Assembly (NCBI GenBank): GCA_036346205.1 | Contig: JARFJB010001594.1 | Location: 248,001 to 312,000, forward strand | Direction: 5' to 3' | DNA: 64,000 bases | DNA from: Vesta saturnalis | Lineage: Eukaryota; Arthropoda; Insecta; Coleoptera; Lampyridae | Shown: in pieces, positions 10,901-25,900 of the stretch | Layout: each line of letters begins with the position of its first letter | Position numbering within the stretch: the first letter of the stretch is position 1 | Position numbers and translations under genes: made by a program | The notes under the pieces: model-generated | What the model saw: only the letters and a program-made list of their open reading frames with translations | What the model was told of the DNA's origin: nothing | Database searches by the model: none

Positions 10901-13900
10901 AATTCTTACAATTTATTATGAATGACAACTGTAATTATTATCAGAAGATTTAAGTTTATATTTTTTTTACAAATAAAATTATTCCAATTTTTGTTTTAAT
11001 AATCAGAGCTAACGGACCAACACAAATGAAATATTCAGAAAAGAAAGTGCCATCATCAGTGTTTCCTAGCAACCATAACAGTCATTTGAGTTTAAGTAAG
11101 TGTAATAGTAATTAACTTTTTACCATCCAACCTACGTATACATATGTAGGTATAGAAGGTTATGTAATCAACTTTTTTTTCACTATCGCTAAATCGACTT
11201 ATACTTAAAATTTTACATTTAAGCTAGAATTTAAGTGTTAGTTCAAATTTTTTCATTATCTGAATAACGATTAATTTTATAAGAAAAAGTGTAGATGTAT
11301 TTTTTAAAGAAAAAATGAATGAACATGGTTATACTGGAATATTGATATCTTATAGAACCGGGCGGCTTTGGATTTTTCTTAAGTTAACATGTATATATTA
11401 ATATCTATCCGACATGAAGTTTTAAACGTCATTCTGACAGACAATTTTTTTTGTTTTTACAATGTTGTGTTTTCGTTATGAATGTATAAAAAAGAGGTTG
11501 CATACCCTCAAAAAATTATAATTTAAATTATTTCATTTCTTATAATTTTTTAAGTTAGCATCTAGATGTCTATTAACCTCTGTCAGACATGAAGTTTTAA
11601 ATGTCATTTTGACAAATTATTTTTTTGTTTTTACAATGTTGCCTGTTTTCCTTATGAACGCATAAAAAAAAGGTTGCATACCCTAAAAAAATTATAATTT
11701 AAATTATTTCATTTCTTGTAATTTTTTAAGTTAACAGCTAGATGTCTATCAAACAACTGTCAGACGTGAAGTTTTAAACGTCTGTTTGACATTGATTATT
11801 GTTAGTGTTTTTACAATGTTGCATATTTTCGTAATTAACGTACTATAAAAAAGATTGCATAATTATCCTAAAAACAAATGCTCAGGCTCGAAGTAACGCT
11901 TTGGACCACAAAAACCAGTTATGCTCGAAATGCATTCAAAATTTTATGCACGATTCATATAGTAAATATTTAGAATGAATTATAATGTTAATTGTTTTCA
12001 AAAGAAATACATTTCTCATTTATGATGGTAGGTATTGGTGCGTTACCATGGAAAGGCGTACAAAAGCAGATATGAATTGCACCACCTAGTATAAACATGA
12101 CTAGGTAATTGTAATAATTGCATTGTAAATATTTTTAAATGAACTCATAGTTTTATGCTTATTGTTTTCAAATTTTGACGTTTCATTATAGTCCGCAGGG
12201 TCATAATGATGTCTGCGGGCCATAAAACGGAACGGTTACACCACAGAAATTAGGTTATAATTATCATATAAGTAATCGTGCATAAAATTCAGAATATCTA
12301 CATAAGTAAATAAATAATCATGACTATACAAATACTAGGCTACTATATTCTGTTCCATCTTATTTTGAATTACAACAGGAAAATCTGAGTTTTAGGATTT
12401 CACATTTCGGAAAGATCTACAATGTCTAATGGCAATTTAATACGTAAAATGAATATTTTACTTTGGACAAATTGTATCATCATGTTAAAACAGATTTGGA
12501 TTTTGATGGGGGTCGAACAACATCATTTAGTATTATGAAATCAATGGGTTACAAACACAAACGTGTCAATGAACAGAAAATTTTATGTGAAATGAAACAT
12601 TTCGTTATAGTCAAAATCAGTTTTTGAGAATATTTCTGCAGTTTCAAAGTTCAGACCGAGATGTCCGATTTGTGTATCTAGACGAAATGTGGATTTATTG
12701 AAACGGTTCAAATATTCATCGTCGGGTGCACAAAACATCAAAAGTAATCAATCCAAAATTAAGAGCAAAGCTAAATTACACACGGGGTGTAATTTAGGGT
12801 TTTTGGAAAAGTGAGAGAATTCACTCGAACCGGGAACAAGAATCAGGGTTGTCACAATACTATGAGTGAGGACAAGTTTAAAAAATTCGGCGATTAAACA
12901 GCTGATTCCTGTGTTATCCAAACTACCTGGAAATTATGTGGTGATTAAGGATAACGCACCATATCATTCAATTAAGTCACCCTTATTTTCTAGTAAGATC
13001 AGCTGCAGGAGTGGTTAGTTACACACTGAGTTGAAATTGAGGGCAAAATTACAAACAAGCAACTGTGCAACAAAATTCAATCTTTTAGGTCCAGAGAAAA
13101 AAAAATGCAGACAATCCAACTCAAAATTTAGCAACCAATCAAGTCTATTTTTTGAATGTGAGCCAATTAGGATCCGATTACCCTGGCAATCTTTCCATAC
13201 TACGGAGCAAATTCTGAGAGTGATAATACAAGTGAGAATAAAGGTAAAAAAATTCAACAATAAACTGTATTAATAATTATTAGTTGTAACACAATGACTA
13301 TAAACAATTTTGGGTCTCTCTTCGTTTTCAGTGCAAGAATTTTTTCTTTGGATGCTGAATCCAACTCGTGGTATGAATCTTTTGCTAATTTTTGTCAATC
13401 AGAATCACTCGTAGTTGTTGTCATTAGAAAATCACCACTCATGCTGATTTTCGTCACAACTATTTGTGATCTGACTGACAAAAATTGCCTGGCAAGATTC
13501 CTACCACTTGTATTATATACGATAATATTTTGATTAAGCATGGGTATGAAGTTCTACGGTTGCCTCCTTACCATTGTCAAATAACCCTACGGAAATTGAT
13601 TTTGTAAAAATTATTACAATAAACAAATAAGTTCTGAACCACCATCGAAAGATAGAGTTCAGAAATTATGGCTTGAAACTTTATCCAAATGTTCTACAAT
13701 ATGGCAAAATTTTTGTTCCAACACGGAAAAGATTATTTCAAATGATTTGGAGAAATATATGAGAAATTTTTCAATTGAAAATATTCCATATGTTATTATA
13801 ATACTAGAAGAATCAGATTCAGATACAGATAGTGGTATGGATTCAGATTCTTCTGGTGATACAATACAGTTGGAATAAGACCCCACTGTTTGACATAGTA

Positions 13901-16900
13901 AAAACACATTTAAGTATTTGGTTTTTGTCAGATCTTGTTCATGGATACAAAAGCAGCAATCATGTGGCCAATTTAGCTACAACTACATATCTGGTTATTT
14001 ACTTTTAAGTGTATGCAATAGTCAAAGAATGACACATCAAATTTCATTATGAAAGCAAATCATAACATTGAATTACTTATGAAAAAGCAATGTGGATTTC
14101 CTGGATAGGTTAAATTAAATGGATACATATTGAGTTTCTGGTTACCTATTGACTTTGCGACCAAAGAACTAAGTTTGCATATAAACGTCCCTCTACATCA
14201 TGTTTAAAAGCTAAGAAAATAAAGAGAAAATACAGTAGGTGAATTTTATTAGTTTTTATATAGATTTGGTTAACAAAACATCTAATAAGACACGATATTG
14301 CCATTTATGACCAATGTAAAGAATGTACAATTTCCATATTATGTACGTAATAGACGTTCCAGGTCGGAAGACCAAAATCTACTTAAATAGGTCACTTGAA
14401 ATTCAATAATTTTAATGCAACAAGGTCTAAACTATGATGCAGTCAAGCTATGGTAGTAACTTTTTGTTCTTTTGACAGTGCTACCACACTCGGTTTAGAT
14501 TTCCATGGCCTGCTCTAATGCAAAATAAGATGGAACAGAGTATACCTAAAGTTCTTTATTCTATTAAAGAACAATTTTCAAATGGATATTAAGGTTTCAA
14601 AAGAATTGAGAAGCTATTGAAAATTGTGAATTATCTGAATAATTTTGAATAGCAACCTCATTAATGAAATTAAGAAAATTTAGAAATGCATACTGTAGAT
14701 CTGCAATGAAAACTATTTGGTCAATAATTTGTAGATATACTAAACCATATTGAAACAATGGAATCTTACTAAATGTCAGATGATGGAGAGTCAAACTCTA
14801 TATTAAAACTATAATACTATAGAATACAGTATGCCAGAAGGCTTTGCTTCAGTTAAAAAAATAGATATATGATTTTTATCCATTTTCTCGTCTACTTACT
14901 TTTGTACAAGTCTTTTTTCTGTACTATATCATGTCAAAGGCAGAAACAGATTGATAGTGGAAGACTCTTCAGCAAGTATTACGTATAAAAACATAAAAGT
15001 ACTGGGCAGAGAAAGAAAAATTATTTTCAATTTATATTAACTTTGGCACTTTGATGAAATCCTATTTGTCATCCCTGGCATAAATCACACAACGGAAATA
15101 GAATGAAGGTTTTCAAACACAACTAATTATTACTAGCAATTTAGCCTTAACCGAACATTGTGGTTTCTGGCATTCTCTCACACTCATGCATAACATCATC
15201 AAAGTTCTAGTTCGAACATATGATACATACATAATTGATGATGATGTATGAAACGCAGTGTATTTAGGCCTTAAAACATTTTTGTCTAAAATGAACATTT
15301 TGGTTTCTGGCATATCTTCATACCACAAACACTTAATTAAGGAGAGAAATTGTGGTTTCAGCAACAGGAAAAAAAAGAAAACTGAATTAATTACTAATTA
15401 ACATGAAATAAACAATTAAAACATGATTTCAGCGGAATGATGTGAGCAAGCTAAAATGATGAATTAATTCAAGCACTTTTAAATTGTGCTTGTGTGCATA
15501 AACTGCATGAACTAGTATTGCAATGGTTGAAACAGCACCCTATAATATTATATACATTTAATCATGAAAGTAGGTATGTAATTGCACTATACTATGTGAA
15601 ATCACATACATGTATATAAAACACCTAATGAATGATAAAAAGATAGTTTACTACATTATTATAATATAAACAGACAAAAATGAAATGATTCATTATTTAC
15701 GCAGCACATTTAGTGTGTTTGAAGCTTATCATGTATTAAGCAAGTATAAACTGGAGCAGTACCACATTACAACTGTGAAATCATATTCACATATTTAATA
15801 TAAAAAAAATTAACAGGTGTAATATGATTCCATACATTAAAATAATAGATGTGGTAACCCGTCACCCAGTAAGCGAGTGACCAACCTGTCAGCCACATAA
15901 TCGGAAGGTACAGGCGAACGCCTGTGGAACGGGACTCTGCCCAAAACCCCTTTTCCCGGTCGGAGTGTACTACCCTTTCCATTTCCCCATTTAAATTTCG
16001 CCATACTTCCAATGTACTTCCTACACCTGTAATCGTGCATTTACTGTCAACGGCGCTTTAACAGCCTCGCAGCCTTACTACTACTTACATTAATGTTTGT
16101 GTTGCTACTTTCATTTTTAAATAATGGCTTCATTATATTTTTTGAAAAACACAAAATGATACATAAAAAGCAAAAACTTATAAAAGCACATTATCCAAAA
16201 AAATATATACAATAGCACATATAAGATTCCTACCACAAACAAAAATGTGCACAAACGGCGTCAGCAAACGCCTACTACTTACTTAGAACAGGTACAATTA
16301 GCACGTCTGATAGGATCAGTAAAATCCCATTGTCCAGAGCTATCATGTGGTGGTATGTGTCGTTCTTGAACACCACATTGTTGAGACTGTGAATAATTTA
16401 ATGGACCACCAAGAATGCATTCGTGCCAAACACGTTCTGGTAGTATGGTAGCCGCCGTTGCATTTTTGTGCATCGAAGCTGGATGTTCTATTGAGACAGG
16501 AAATGGTCCAGGTTGTGGTACCAAACTATTAATTGGTACAGGAGATGGAGGAGGTGTTTGTACTATATTAGGTGTGCTAGGCTCGTTCTTGATGATGTTG
16601 GTGCATGTATTGTTATTGATACCATTAAAAACTGCTCCGTTCGAAGAATCATCCATGTCCGTTACCAGCACATAGCATGATGGATATCTCATCTTAACTC
16701 CACCTACTATGACTTCCACAATGCTATTTTCACTACTTGACATGCTAACTTTATCCAGAGGATAAAACTGACACCAATCTTCCAAAAGACGTACAGTTGA
16801 ATCGCCAGTTTTGTGTGTATGACCCGTTAAAGTACCAGCAAGACCAAATGGAGCCAAGATAACTGCAAAAAATATAATTATAAAACATTTCCTAACATTA

Positions 16901-19900
16901 ATATACCAATAATACCGTGCAAACCGGAAGATGATGCTTGAGCTTGCTGCAAGTGCCACCGGCTTAGCCTGCGAACAGGCGGATGTTGCCTGACGTCCAC
17001 ACTTGCACATACTGTGCTTTCTCCATGAACAAAAAATGCAAAGGAAAATGACAAATGAGTTGAACTGAAAATTAAAATTATTAAAATTGCATAATGTTAT
17101 TTTTACTAAATAAAATAAATACCTTGTTTCGAATTCTTTTTTTGGTCCTTCGTAAGGTTGCACAAACCATTTTCCTAATCTTATAAAATCCCTGGAGAGT
17201 AAACACCTTTCAATTAAATTGTGTAATGCTTTAAATAGTAGAGATCTGCATTCATAAGAAAGTCCGCTTTCCCACGAACCTTGTTCACTTTCTGCAATTT
17301 GAAATAAATACAAATTACTAAACTATTAATAATTCAAAACAATTTGTTAAAATTAGAGTAAGAATTAACTTGGTGGAATTAAATCACATATTTAAATTTG
17401 ACTTTCGTCACTGAAAACAAAAATTATTACATAACCATTAAAGATTATTTAATCAACACAATTGGCGCATCAATTATTACTCAACTAACATCAACATAAT
17501 AGAGTGTACTTAAATTTTGTAACTAGATGACTCATACTTTATCTAAATGTTAGTAGTATCTTTACAAATTAAAAGTATTTTAATATTACAAGGTGCAATT
17601 TTGTATTTCCAATATGGTCAATCTGCTTGGCCAATATCGATCTTTTCCTTACTTCCAATAAATATTTAAATACGCAGTTAGAGTGAAAACTGTAAACACA
17701 TAGTACTGTTTTATATGACTACACCTTTAGCAGAGTGTGAGAGAACAATTTCATATTCATGCACTACAACTTTTTGTAATTGGAAACCAAGGTTTATGAT
17801 CAAAGATTGGTTCTGTGCCAAAAACAGTGATTTTCCCAGTAAGTGCCTAAATTTTCGAACATAGTTTACTCTTGTAAGATGGGCTTCTATAGTAACAACA
17901 ATGTTCAGCTTTTCCTGAATAGTAAGAGTGCTTAATAGGGGAACAAGGTATATAGTTAAAGAGTAAATAATAGAATCATTTGCATGGCAGACAGAAAAAT
18001 CTCATAAATTTTCGAACATAGTTTGGTCTTGAGAGATAGACCCCTCTGGTGATGACACAATTCAACCCTTGTAGGGCTTAGAATATGTAGCTAAAGTGCA
18101 AATAACAGAGTCATTTTAATGGCAAACTGAAAATGTACCTAAATCTTCGAACATAGTTTAGTCTTGAGAGGGGTTCCTCTGGTGACAACGCAATTCAACT
18201 TTTTCAAAATGAGAAGAGCTTAAGTCAGAAGGAGAATATTTAGCCAAACTGTAAACAACGGAATCATTTTGGTGAACAAAATTTCCAATTTTTGTTGAAA
18301 TGGTATGAGTGCTTAATTAGGAAAACTGGATATTTTGTTAATTCGTAAATAAAGAAATCGTTTTAAAAAGTGCACCTTCCGAGAGGTGGATCTCACTGTT
18401 AACGACAAAATACAATATTTTCTAAGCAGTAAGAGTAATAAATGCGGGCAATATGTCAATAAAGAGTTCACTTTAGTGACAAGATAGAAGGGTATTGTAG
18501 GTAGCGGACCGAGAAAATTTGAATATTTTATTTGAATGTACTAGCTAGATCAAAAAGTTTGGAATAAGTGAAACAAGAAAAAATTTTATTTTTCAACGTA
18601 CATTCCTTTTAAGTCGATACAACGAGTCCAACGATTTTACTTTTTTATCCCATCCAAAAGGTAGTCCTTGGAAAGCTCTCCAAAATAGGTCTCACTTTCA
18701 ATTCCTCATTTGAGTAAAATCACTTACCGGTGAGCCATCTCTTCAGGTTTGGAAACCGGCCGCAGAGGGCCAGGCCTGGCAATACGGTGCCTGAGGAACC
18801 AGGTCAAACCCGATTTCATACAATTTTGCATGCGCAACTAACGATGAATGAGCAGGCGCGCATTGTCATGATACATAATTTTTTTTCAAATGCGATTTTA
18901 ATTTTCACACGATCTAATCAGGAATCATAAGTTTCCTCCCGGTTTGGTTTTAACTTTTTCAAGATAGTCCATGCGCATCCCAAAATACAGAGGCCATAAT
19001 TTTTCCCGTCCATTGTTACGTATTTGGACGCTTCGGAGCACTTTCACCCGGAGAAACCCATTGTTTCGACTGTTGCATGGACTCTGCCGTGTAGAAATGT
19101 ACCCATGTTTGTTTCATCCATGGTTATGAATCAGCCCAAAAACTCCTTTGGATTTCGCGTAAAGATTGGCAAATTCTGCTGTAACGTCGCAACACGAATT
19201 CGTTTTTGATCCACTGTTAGCAAACGCGACACCCATCGCTTCTTCATACCCAAAATGTCATGTGTGATACTGAACACACTGCAATACGACATCTTTTTTG
19301 GTCTCAGCTAACTCCCACAATTTCACTTTGGAGTCGTTCAAAACAATATCATGGATTTTTCCACGTTTCCTGGTGTACTGGCGTCTTTTGGGCGTCCATA
19401 TCGTTCAGCGTCATCTGTGCTTGTACGGCGACAACGAGTCAGAAAACCACTTTTGAATCATCTACATTGACGGTGCAGAGTCCGCATAATACTTATCTAT
19501 AGCTTGGATTTGGTCTCGCTAATCGTTTTCTGACATAAATAATAGAGTTCATCAGAACACGAAACTGAGATTTTTTCCATTAAAAAAACACGGAGGTTGG
19601 TTCCTTCTCACTGCCGTAACTTGCAAATGCGTAAACAAAAATGACTAAAATTTTGACAGATGTCTAATGAAGGGTGAAGCTTTTTGTAAATGGTTCACAT
19701 AAGTGCATACTGACGCCATCTCTTAGGATTATTCCAAACTTTTTGATTCACCTAGTATGTAACATATGTTGGGGTAGAAAACGAGTGTTCTCTCGAAACT
19801 GCTTTTACCGAAAGAGTATGACGAATTGTCGAAAATTGCTATACACACGGATTTTTTTCTAAAAACGTCACCCATTAGTAATTAATTACATTGGAACATA

Positions 19901-22900
19901 CCGGAAATCAAAAGGCGTCTTTGTTTGTTGCTTGGAAATTCGAGACCTATAAGGTTTGTTGCGGACGAGTGCACATTTTAAAAATCAATACTTGTTTTAG
20001 TAATAAATATGAAAATATTACTTGTTTTTTTTTTATCTTTTAAAAATGAGGGTGGATTTGGGAGTAAAAACAGTTATTTGCAGTGAGTGGTTCGATTAAG
20101 TCGTACCATTCCGATTGTTTGATTACAAACCATTATTGTAAACCATTGTGGCTATAAACATTTTATCGTGTCTATTTTTGTAAATGTAAACAACACGAAT
20201 TTGTCTTCTTCTTTTTGTATTGATGAAGTTTTTCACAAAATTAAAGTGGTCGGGTAAACAAAAGTATTGATAAATAATCGTAAGTATCAAGGTTTTAATA
20301 TGCGGACGTGCTACCAACATATCTGTAAATAATCGCCGTCGCGTCGAGTTTAAACCGCGTATCTTAATGCGTTGTGTTTGTGATTAAGTGATTAACTAAA
20401 GGATTATATTCAAGTGTAAGTAGGTATTTGAATGTAGATTAAAGCTCACAGCAAGCAATTCAACAAGCCTATGTAACCTATTAAAAATCAATCACTGACT
20501 TGCAAGAAGTTGCTATTTAGTTACCACGACATATTGAATCGCTCAGAATTGTCATGTGATAACAAAGAGTAGTAATTTAATTGCCAATACGCCATCTCAC
20601 AATCACGTCCATTAAGTTGAAATATGTTAAAATAAAAGGACTCCGCGTCAAACAGTACAGTGTCCCCATTTCATTGCTGGTATGAGTTGGCATTGTTGAC
20701 TGTTTACTAATATTTTCGCCCGCGTGGACAAACGTGACACGATAAACCTCAGTTAATTGTTATAAACGATACCGGGGTTTACAGACACGGGCTCAGATGA
20801 CATTACAATCACCTCGAATGCCTTTGTTAATATTAAACTAGCCCGTTCTTATTGTTTTAAAATGCAGAGGGGTGTATACATGATTTTTTTTCTATATGTG
20901 TAATTTATCGTAATTGCACAAACCTATTTTTGCGGTTTTATTCACAATACAATTGTGTATGTGTCAATTCTTTGCCCATTTTTTGTCCTTGTCCTTGTAT
21001 AGTTAAATTGCATTGCAGTTACCTTAATTTTATTGTTTGTTGTATTTTATATGTACCTTAACCTGCATTTATTATCTACTTTATTGTTAACTTAAAGACA
21101 TGTTTGGTATTTCCATTTTAATACTGATTTATTTATGACCCTATTGTGGGTGTTATTTCACTGGTTGGTTTTTTTTTGTGTTTGTAATTTTGTAATTTTC
21201 TACGCACCTTAACCTGATTTAATGCTGTTTTGTTAAATATTGAACCTTTTCGTTGTTTTTTTTTTGTTCTTTGATTTATTAATGTACTTGTGCAATTACT
21301 TATTTATTAATAAACTAGGTTTTCTTGGTGGTTCTTTCCCTGTTTCACAGATTAACGAGTTGATCAATCATTGCGCAAAGCTCGTTAATTCTAATTTGAG
21401 TAGTTTCATTTTATCTGTCCCACTATGATGCAACACTTAACCTCATCCAATCCTATTCCATTCAGCGTTGCTTACCACTAGACGGCCATTTTTTTAATCA
21501 GATTTAAATTTTGCGAGTAATTCGTAAAGTAAATTCTAATTTTTTAATTATTGCCAGGAAAGTCAAAGCGAATAATTTGAGTAAGAGTAACATTATTGTC
21601 AGTAAAGTCAAGATTTTTTTCTGCAATTTGCATTATGGTGAATGAGTTCAATATTACGCTCTTAAAGATTTTATTGTCTTTTAATTATTGTATTTTTATT
21701 GTACTTTTAAGGGTAGGGTACCTTGGGACACTACAGTATTTTATTCTTTGCTGGTAGATTGCGCTTGTGAACCAGGTATCCAGTAATTCGAAAGCGGCCA
21801 TTTTGTAAGTCTATCATGCATTTTTTAGAAATTTCATTTGCAATTAAAGCACTTAATTATCACTTAATTATGTGATTCCTTTATATGTAAAATTTTTCGC
21901 ATATTCACGTTATAACTGGAGGGTCCAGTTTAATGTCAAGCTACCCCAGTTAAATTAAATCAGCACTAAATTAGCAAGAAAATACGCAATGGTGCGACGG
22001 GAGCTAATTTAATGAGCAGGTAAATTCAAACGTAAGAATTACACAGAGCATTTATGTGGAATACTTTCGCCAACCTCCATTGATATAAACTAAATTGCAT
22101 GTGTTAGGTATGAAGTGCTCAAGGTGGCTTTATTATATTTATTGTCACATTCACAATTTTATGTTTCGTTATTATTTTTTAATTTTGGCCAAAAATTAAA
22201 TTTTTGTCGAATAATCTATTTTGCGTAAGTTGGTGCTAGCTTAACGTTAATGTATGATTTACAATTACAAATATCTACTATTAATGAGAAAGAAGAATGG
22301 AAATGTCAACGTGTTTCATTCCTTCCTCAAAAGGAAAGGCGGGTTAATTGAGCTTTTCAAGCTGCGATTGATTCCCAACCTATATACATTACATATGTAC
22401 GCATTGGTGATATTAAAAATGGGTGCGGTCAGAATAGGATCGGAAGGAACGCACTTGTGATTCTGAAGGGGAAGTTACTGCCCCAGCAAATAATTGCAAT
22501 GAATTAGGGTCATTTTAGGTTAGCGTTAGCTAGTTTTTTTTTTACTAGTTCCGTTTAACAACATTGGATAAGACATCTTAAACATTAACCATAATAATAA
22601 AGTTTTTTCCTATCTAAATATTTGTTATAACCCGGCATCATATACACCTTGATTTGTTAAATAATTAAAAATTAGGCTATATTTTTTACTTATTTGCCAT
22701 ACCTCCATTCGTTAATGATATGTATATGTCTGTACATTTTAGTCCATCCTGTATAGCTAAGTTATTAAGGCAAAATTCAAAATATTCTTGTGCCAATCAC
22801 GCGTCATTGTGAGCAATCAATAAATTTCCTATTTGAAAGAAAATGGCTCATTTCGCTGCTTTCCAAATGTAAATTAATTACGGACGTACATTTTTATTTT

Positions 22901-25900
22901 ATTTTTTATACATCTAAATTACTTTAACATAGATACAGGTGTTCCATATTTTTTTATTTTTTTTATGTACCAATATCATAACTAAAAATTTTCCTCTTAC
23001 ACTACACAATTTTCCTAATTACGGTCCTGATACTTAAAACAAGTTACTGCATTTCATTTAAAATATTAAACTCGGAATTTTAGCACTGCGACGCGATTCT
23101 GCAAAGTTATTATCTCATATCAGTAATTAATGTTAACCATAACCCCTCTTCAATTTCCCCCCATTTTAATTTAATTTTGCAAAACTTCAATATTTTGACA
23201 CTTGAATAATTTGGATAATGGAAAAAGATGTCGGACAAATCGATGACGATTTGCATTCGTACCTCATTCGTAGCAAAGCGGCATATGTCGGTGCAATGTA
23301 AAAGACCGGCGGCACGTGCACATGTTCATATAAATCGAAAGAGACGCGCGCGCCACACATGACAACACTGTGTTTATTTTGAGACATCTATGACAATGAT
23401 AACAATAAACATACCACAGATAGAAATCATTAATGCATTTCACGAATACGACGACTTGCCTTTTAATTCGAATACTAAAAACAAAAATGTTAAAATTTTA
23501 CGTTTGTCGAATATTTAATTCTTTTTTTCATTTGAATTTGATTCATATAATTGACGTAATTAATGTAACCTTGAGCTCGTTTTCACTAGGTGGTTGTTGC
23601 TATTTTACGTTGTGTTAAAACTATAACAAAAACCTACGCTTAAATTAAGACAAATGTGTATTAAAATTGTTTACATTCTATCGGATTATATATACATTAT
23701 ACGTTACAGTTCTAGTTCAATTACAAGGTTGAGGTGCGTTCAATTGTTTTAGCCAGCATTCCCGTGACGTACTAATGTATTAAAGCTGGATTAAACCCAA
23801 ATAATAAATTCTATTAGCCTAAATTCCACATTTAAAAAAAGCGGGGTTGTCGATTTTATGGACGAATGTGTATTAATAAAAAAATTAAAACAATAGATTT
23901 CGTTTTGGTTTAATAAAAACTTTCTATTCTCTTACCACCTTTGTGACGTCTTGTTCTCGTTATTTGTCGTGTGTTTGCGGGAAATTAGATTCAATTGCAA
24001 CAGGTGTTAGTTTCTAGTATTTAATCAAGTATCTTTAATGTTCCCACAATTACAATTGAATTTCTAACGAGTTAGTAGTAATTAACCGCGATTTTAAGGT
24101 AATGTCGACTAAAAAAAAAACGGCGTGTATGCGTACCAGAATAATTTCGGATCAATGTTTGTCCTTATTGTATTAGCCATCTATTTTTTTTTTGTTACGT
24201 GGGAAGGATAACAGGAAATCTGAGTACTAGTAAACGACGTGCGTAACGAGTTGTCATGGTTACTAACAACCGACGTGCGTTTTGATCTGATAGACAAGAA
24301 CATTGACGTCAAGATTTTTCGTCTGTTACATAAAGGCTCAGCCGGCAAGTAGTGTCCCTTAGAAAAAAGCGTAGTCGCGAAATTAACTAGAAACATCAAG
24401 TTGCGTGTTTCGCCATATACACTATACGGTGTACGATTTTATATATTGTAGGTTGATGAACTTAGTGAAATCCTCAACTTAAGCAATGTTAAACTCGTCT
24501 TCGTTTTTCTAGTGGGGGAGAATTTAATGTACCGCATGCAACAGTTAACCGTTTTACTACCGTAAAGCATAACAAAATTTCTAAAAACATTTTGTCATTT
24601 ATGGTAACACGATAAAAATTTTCTCTTTTCTTCTAAAGTAACCCCTTACAAAATAGATTTGGCAACTGAGCTTTCTACAAAAAATTGAGAGGTGCGGCGG
24701 TCGATAGCTTGCATTAGAAAAAAATCTAGCAATGATAAAAAATACTCAAAATATTATCGAACGTAATTAACGTAATCGAGTGAAGTAAGCGCAATGGTAT
24801 TAAACGGAGGTAAACGTCAGTGTGAGTTGTGACGTTTCAATGACGTCACTTAAGCAATACGCGGGAATAAACCCATCGGCCTTCGGATTGCAGCTGCTTA
24901 GGCGTGAACATCGCCCAAGAATGTATCAATGGGATCGTCTTTTCATCACTGTCGCCTTACAAATTATTTACTTAAAAAAATATAATTAAATAATTATAGA
25001 ACTTTTTAAATACGCTTTTATCGAAGTGGGTTGTGATTTGTTAATATAAACGAAGGTCATTGACATTTTAAAAACTTATCGGGAGATTCTCTATTATTAC
25101 GGAAACGTAAACATGCTCAGCGTGCAAGAAAAATGCAAGATGTTTAATTATAAAACAGTGTTGTCTGATCTCGATATGTGTCAGATTTGGACGTAGTTCA
25201 TACAAAATACTCCGTACATTACAGTAAATTTCAAAATGTACCGTTTAAGATCACACAGTTTTATGTGCGCGTAATGAAAAATTCTTACCGGATACGACGT
25301 TAACTTATCTGTTTTTACATAACTCATTATAATTTAAATAATCAGCTGAGTAAAACCTACAAAAATATGTGTAACGTCTGGTATTTAAATCTGCATATAT
25401 TTAGTAAAAATGTACAAAGGAAACTAAATGCAAAGAAGTATATTTTCACCTATTTCGGTGAAAGAGACCAACTGTTCAAAAATTTTATTCTTAGAAGAAA
25501 GTACATAAAATAGCCAGATATTCTGTTATGTTTTTATGACTAACTTTAAAAAATGTTAATGGGTTCCATAATTATTTTCTGCGTGAAACTGAATTTTTTC
25601 ATATTTCCTCATGCTTGTTATGAATACTATTAAATAATGGTAATATAACGAACTACACAAAACGTCTTTAGTTATAATTGTTTTCTATTAGGCATTTTCA
25701 AGTACGTCACACTGACGTCATAAGCTCCGCCTCTAACAGCTGATCTTGGACAACTTGTGTCAATGTTTAATAGGAACCTGCGTGTTTGGCGGTGATTTTT
25801 GAGTGTTTTCTCCAGAAAAAAACGTGATAATTGACTTATTGTAGTGTTAATATATAGCGTTATAGTTATTTCATACTTAATTAGTGACCATTATTAGTGT

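Noticed and set aside
13031..13533. Host genes inside the fossil IS630 element
   Set aside because: Short ORFs without family signal between transposase pieces; more likely decayed element or nested insertion.
16279..17313. Single 344-aa minus-strand exon
   Set aside because: The frame crosses two introns with clear GT/AG borders; exon 3 needs another frame to give MED13 sequence.
18730..19862. Plus-strand ORFs as genes
   Set aside because: They are antisense to the mariner transposase on the minus strand.
23940..24850. Cluster of CRE-like tgacgtca sites as a regulatory region
   Set aside because: Too few and too scattered to exceed chance; some such sites are inside the MITE at 25.7 kb.
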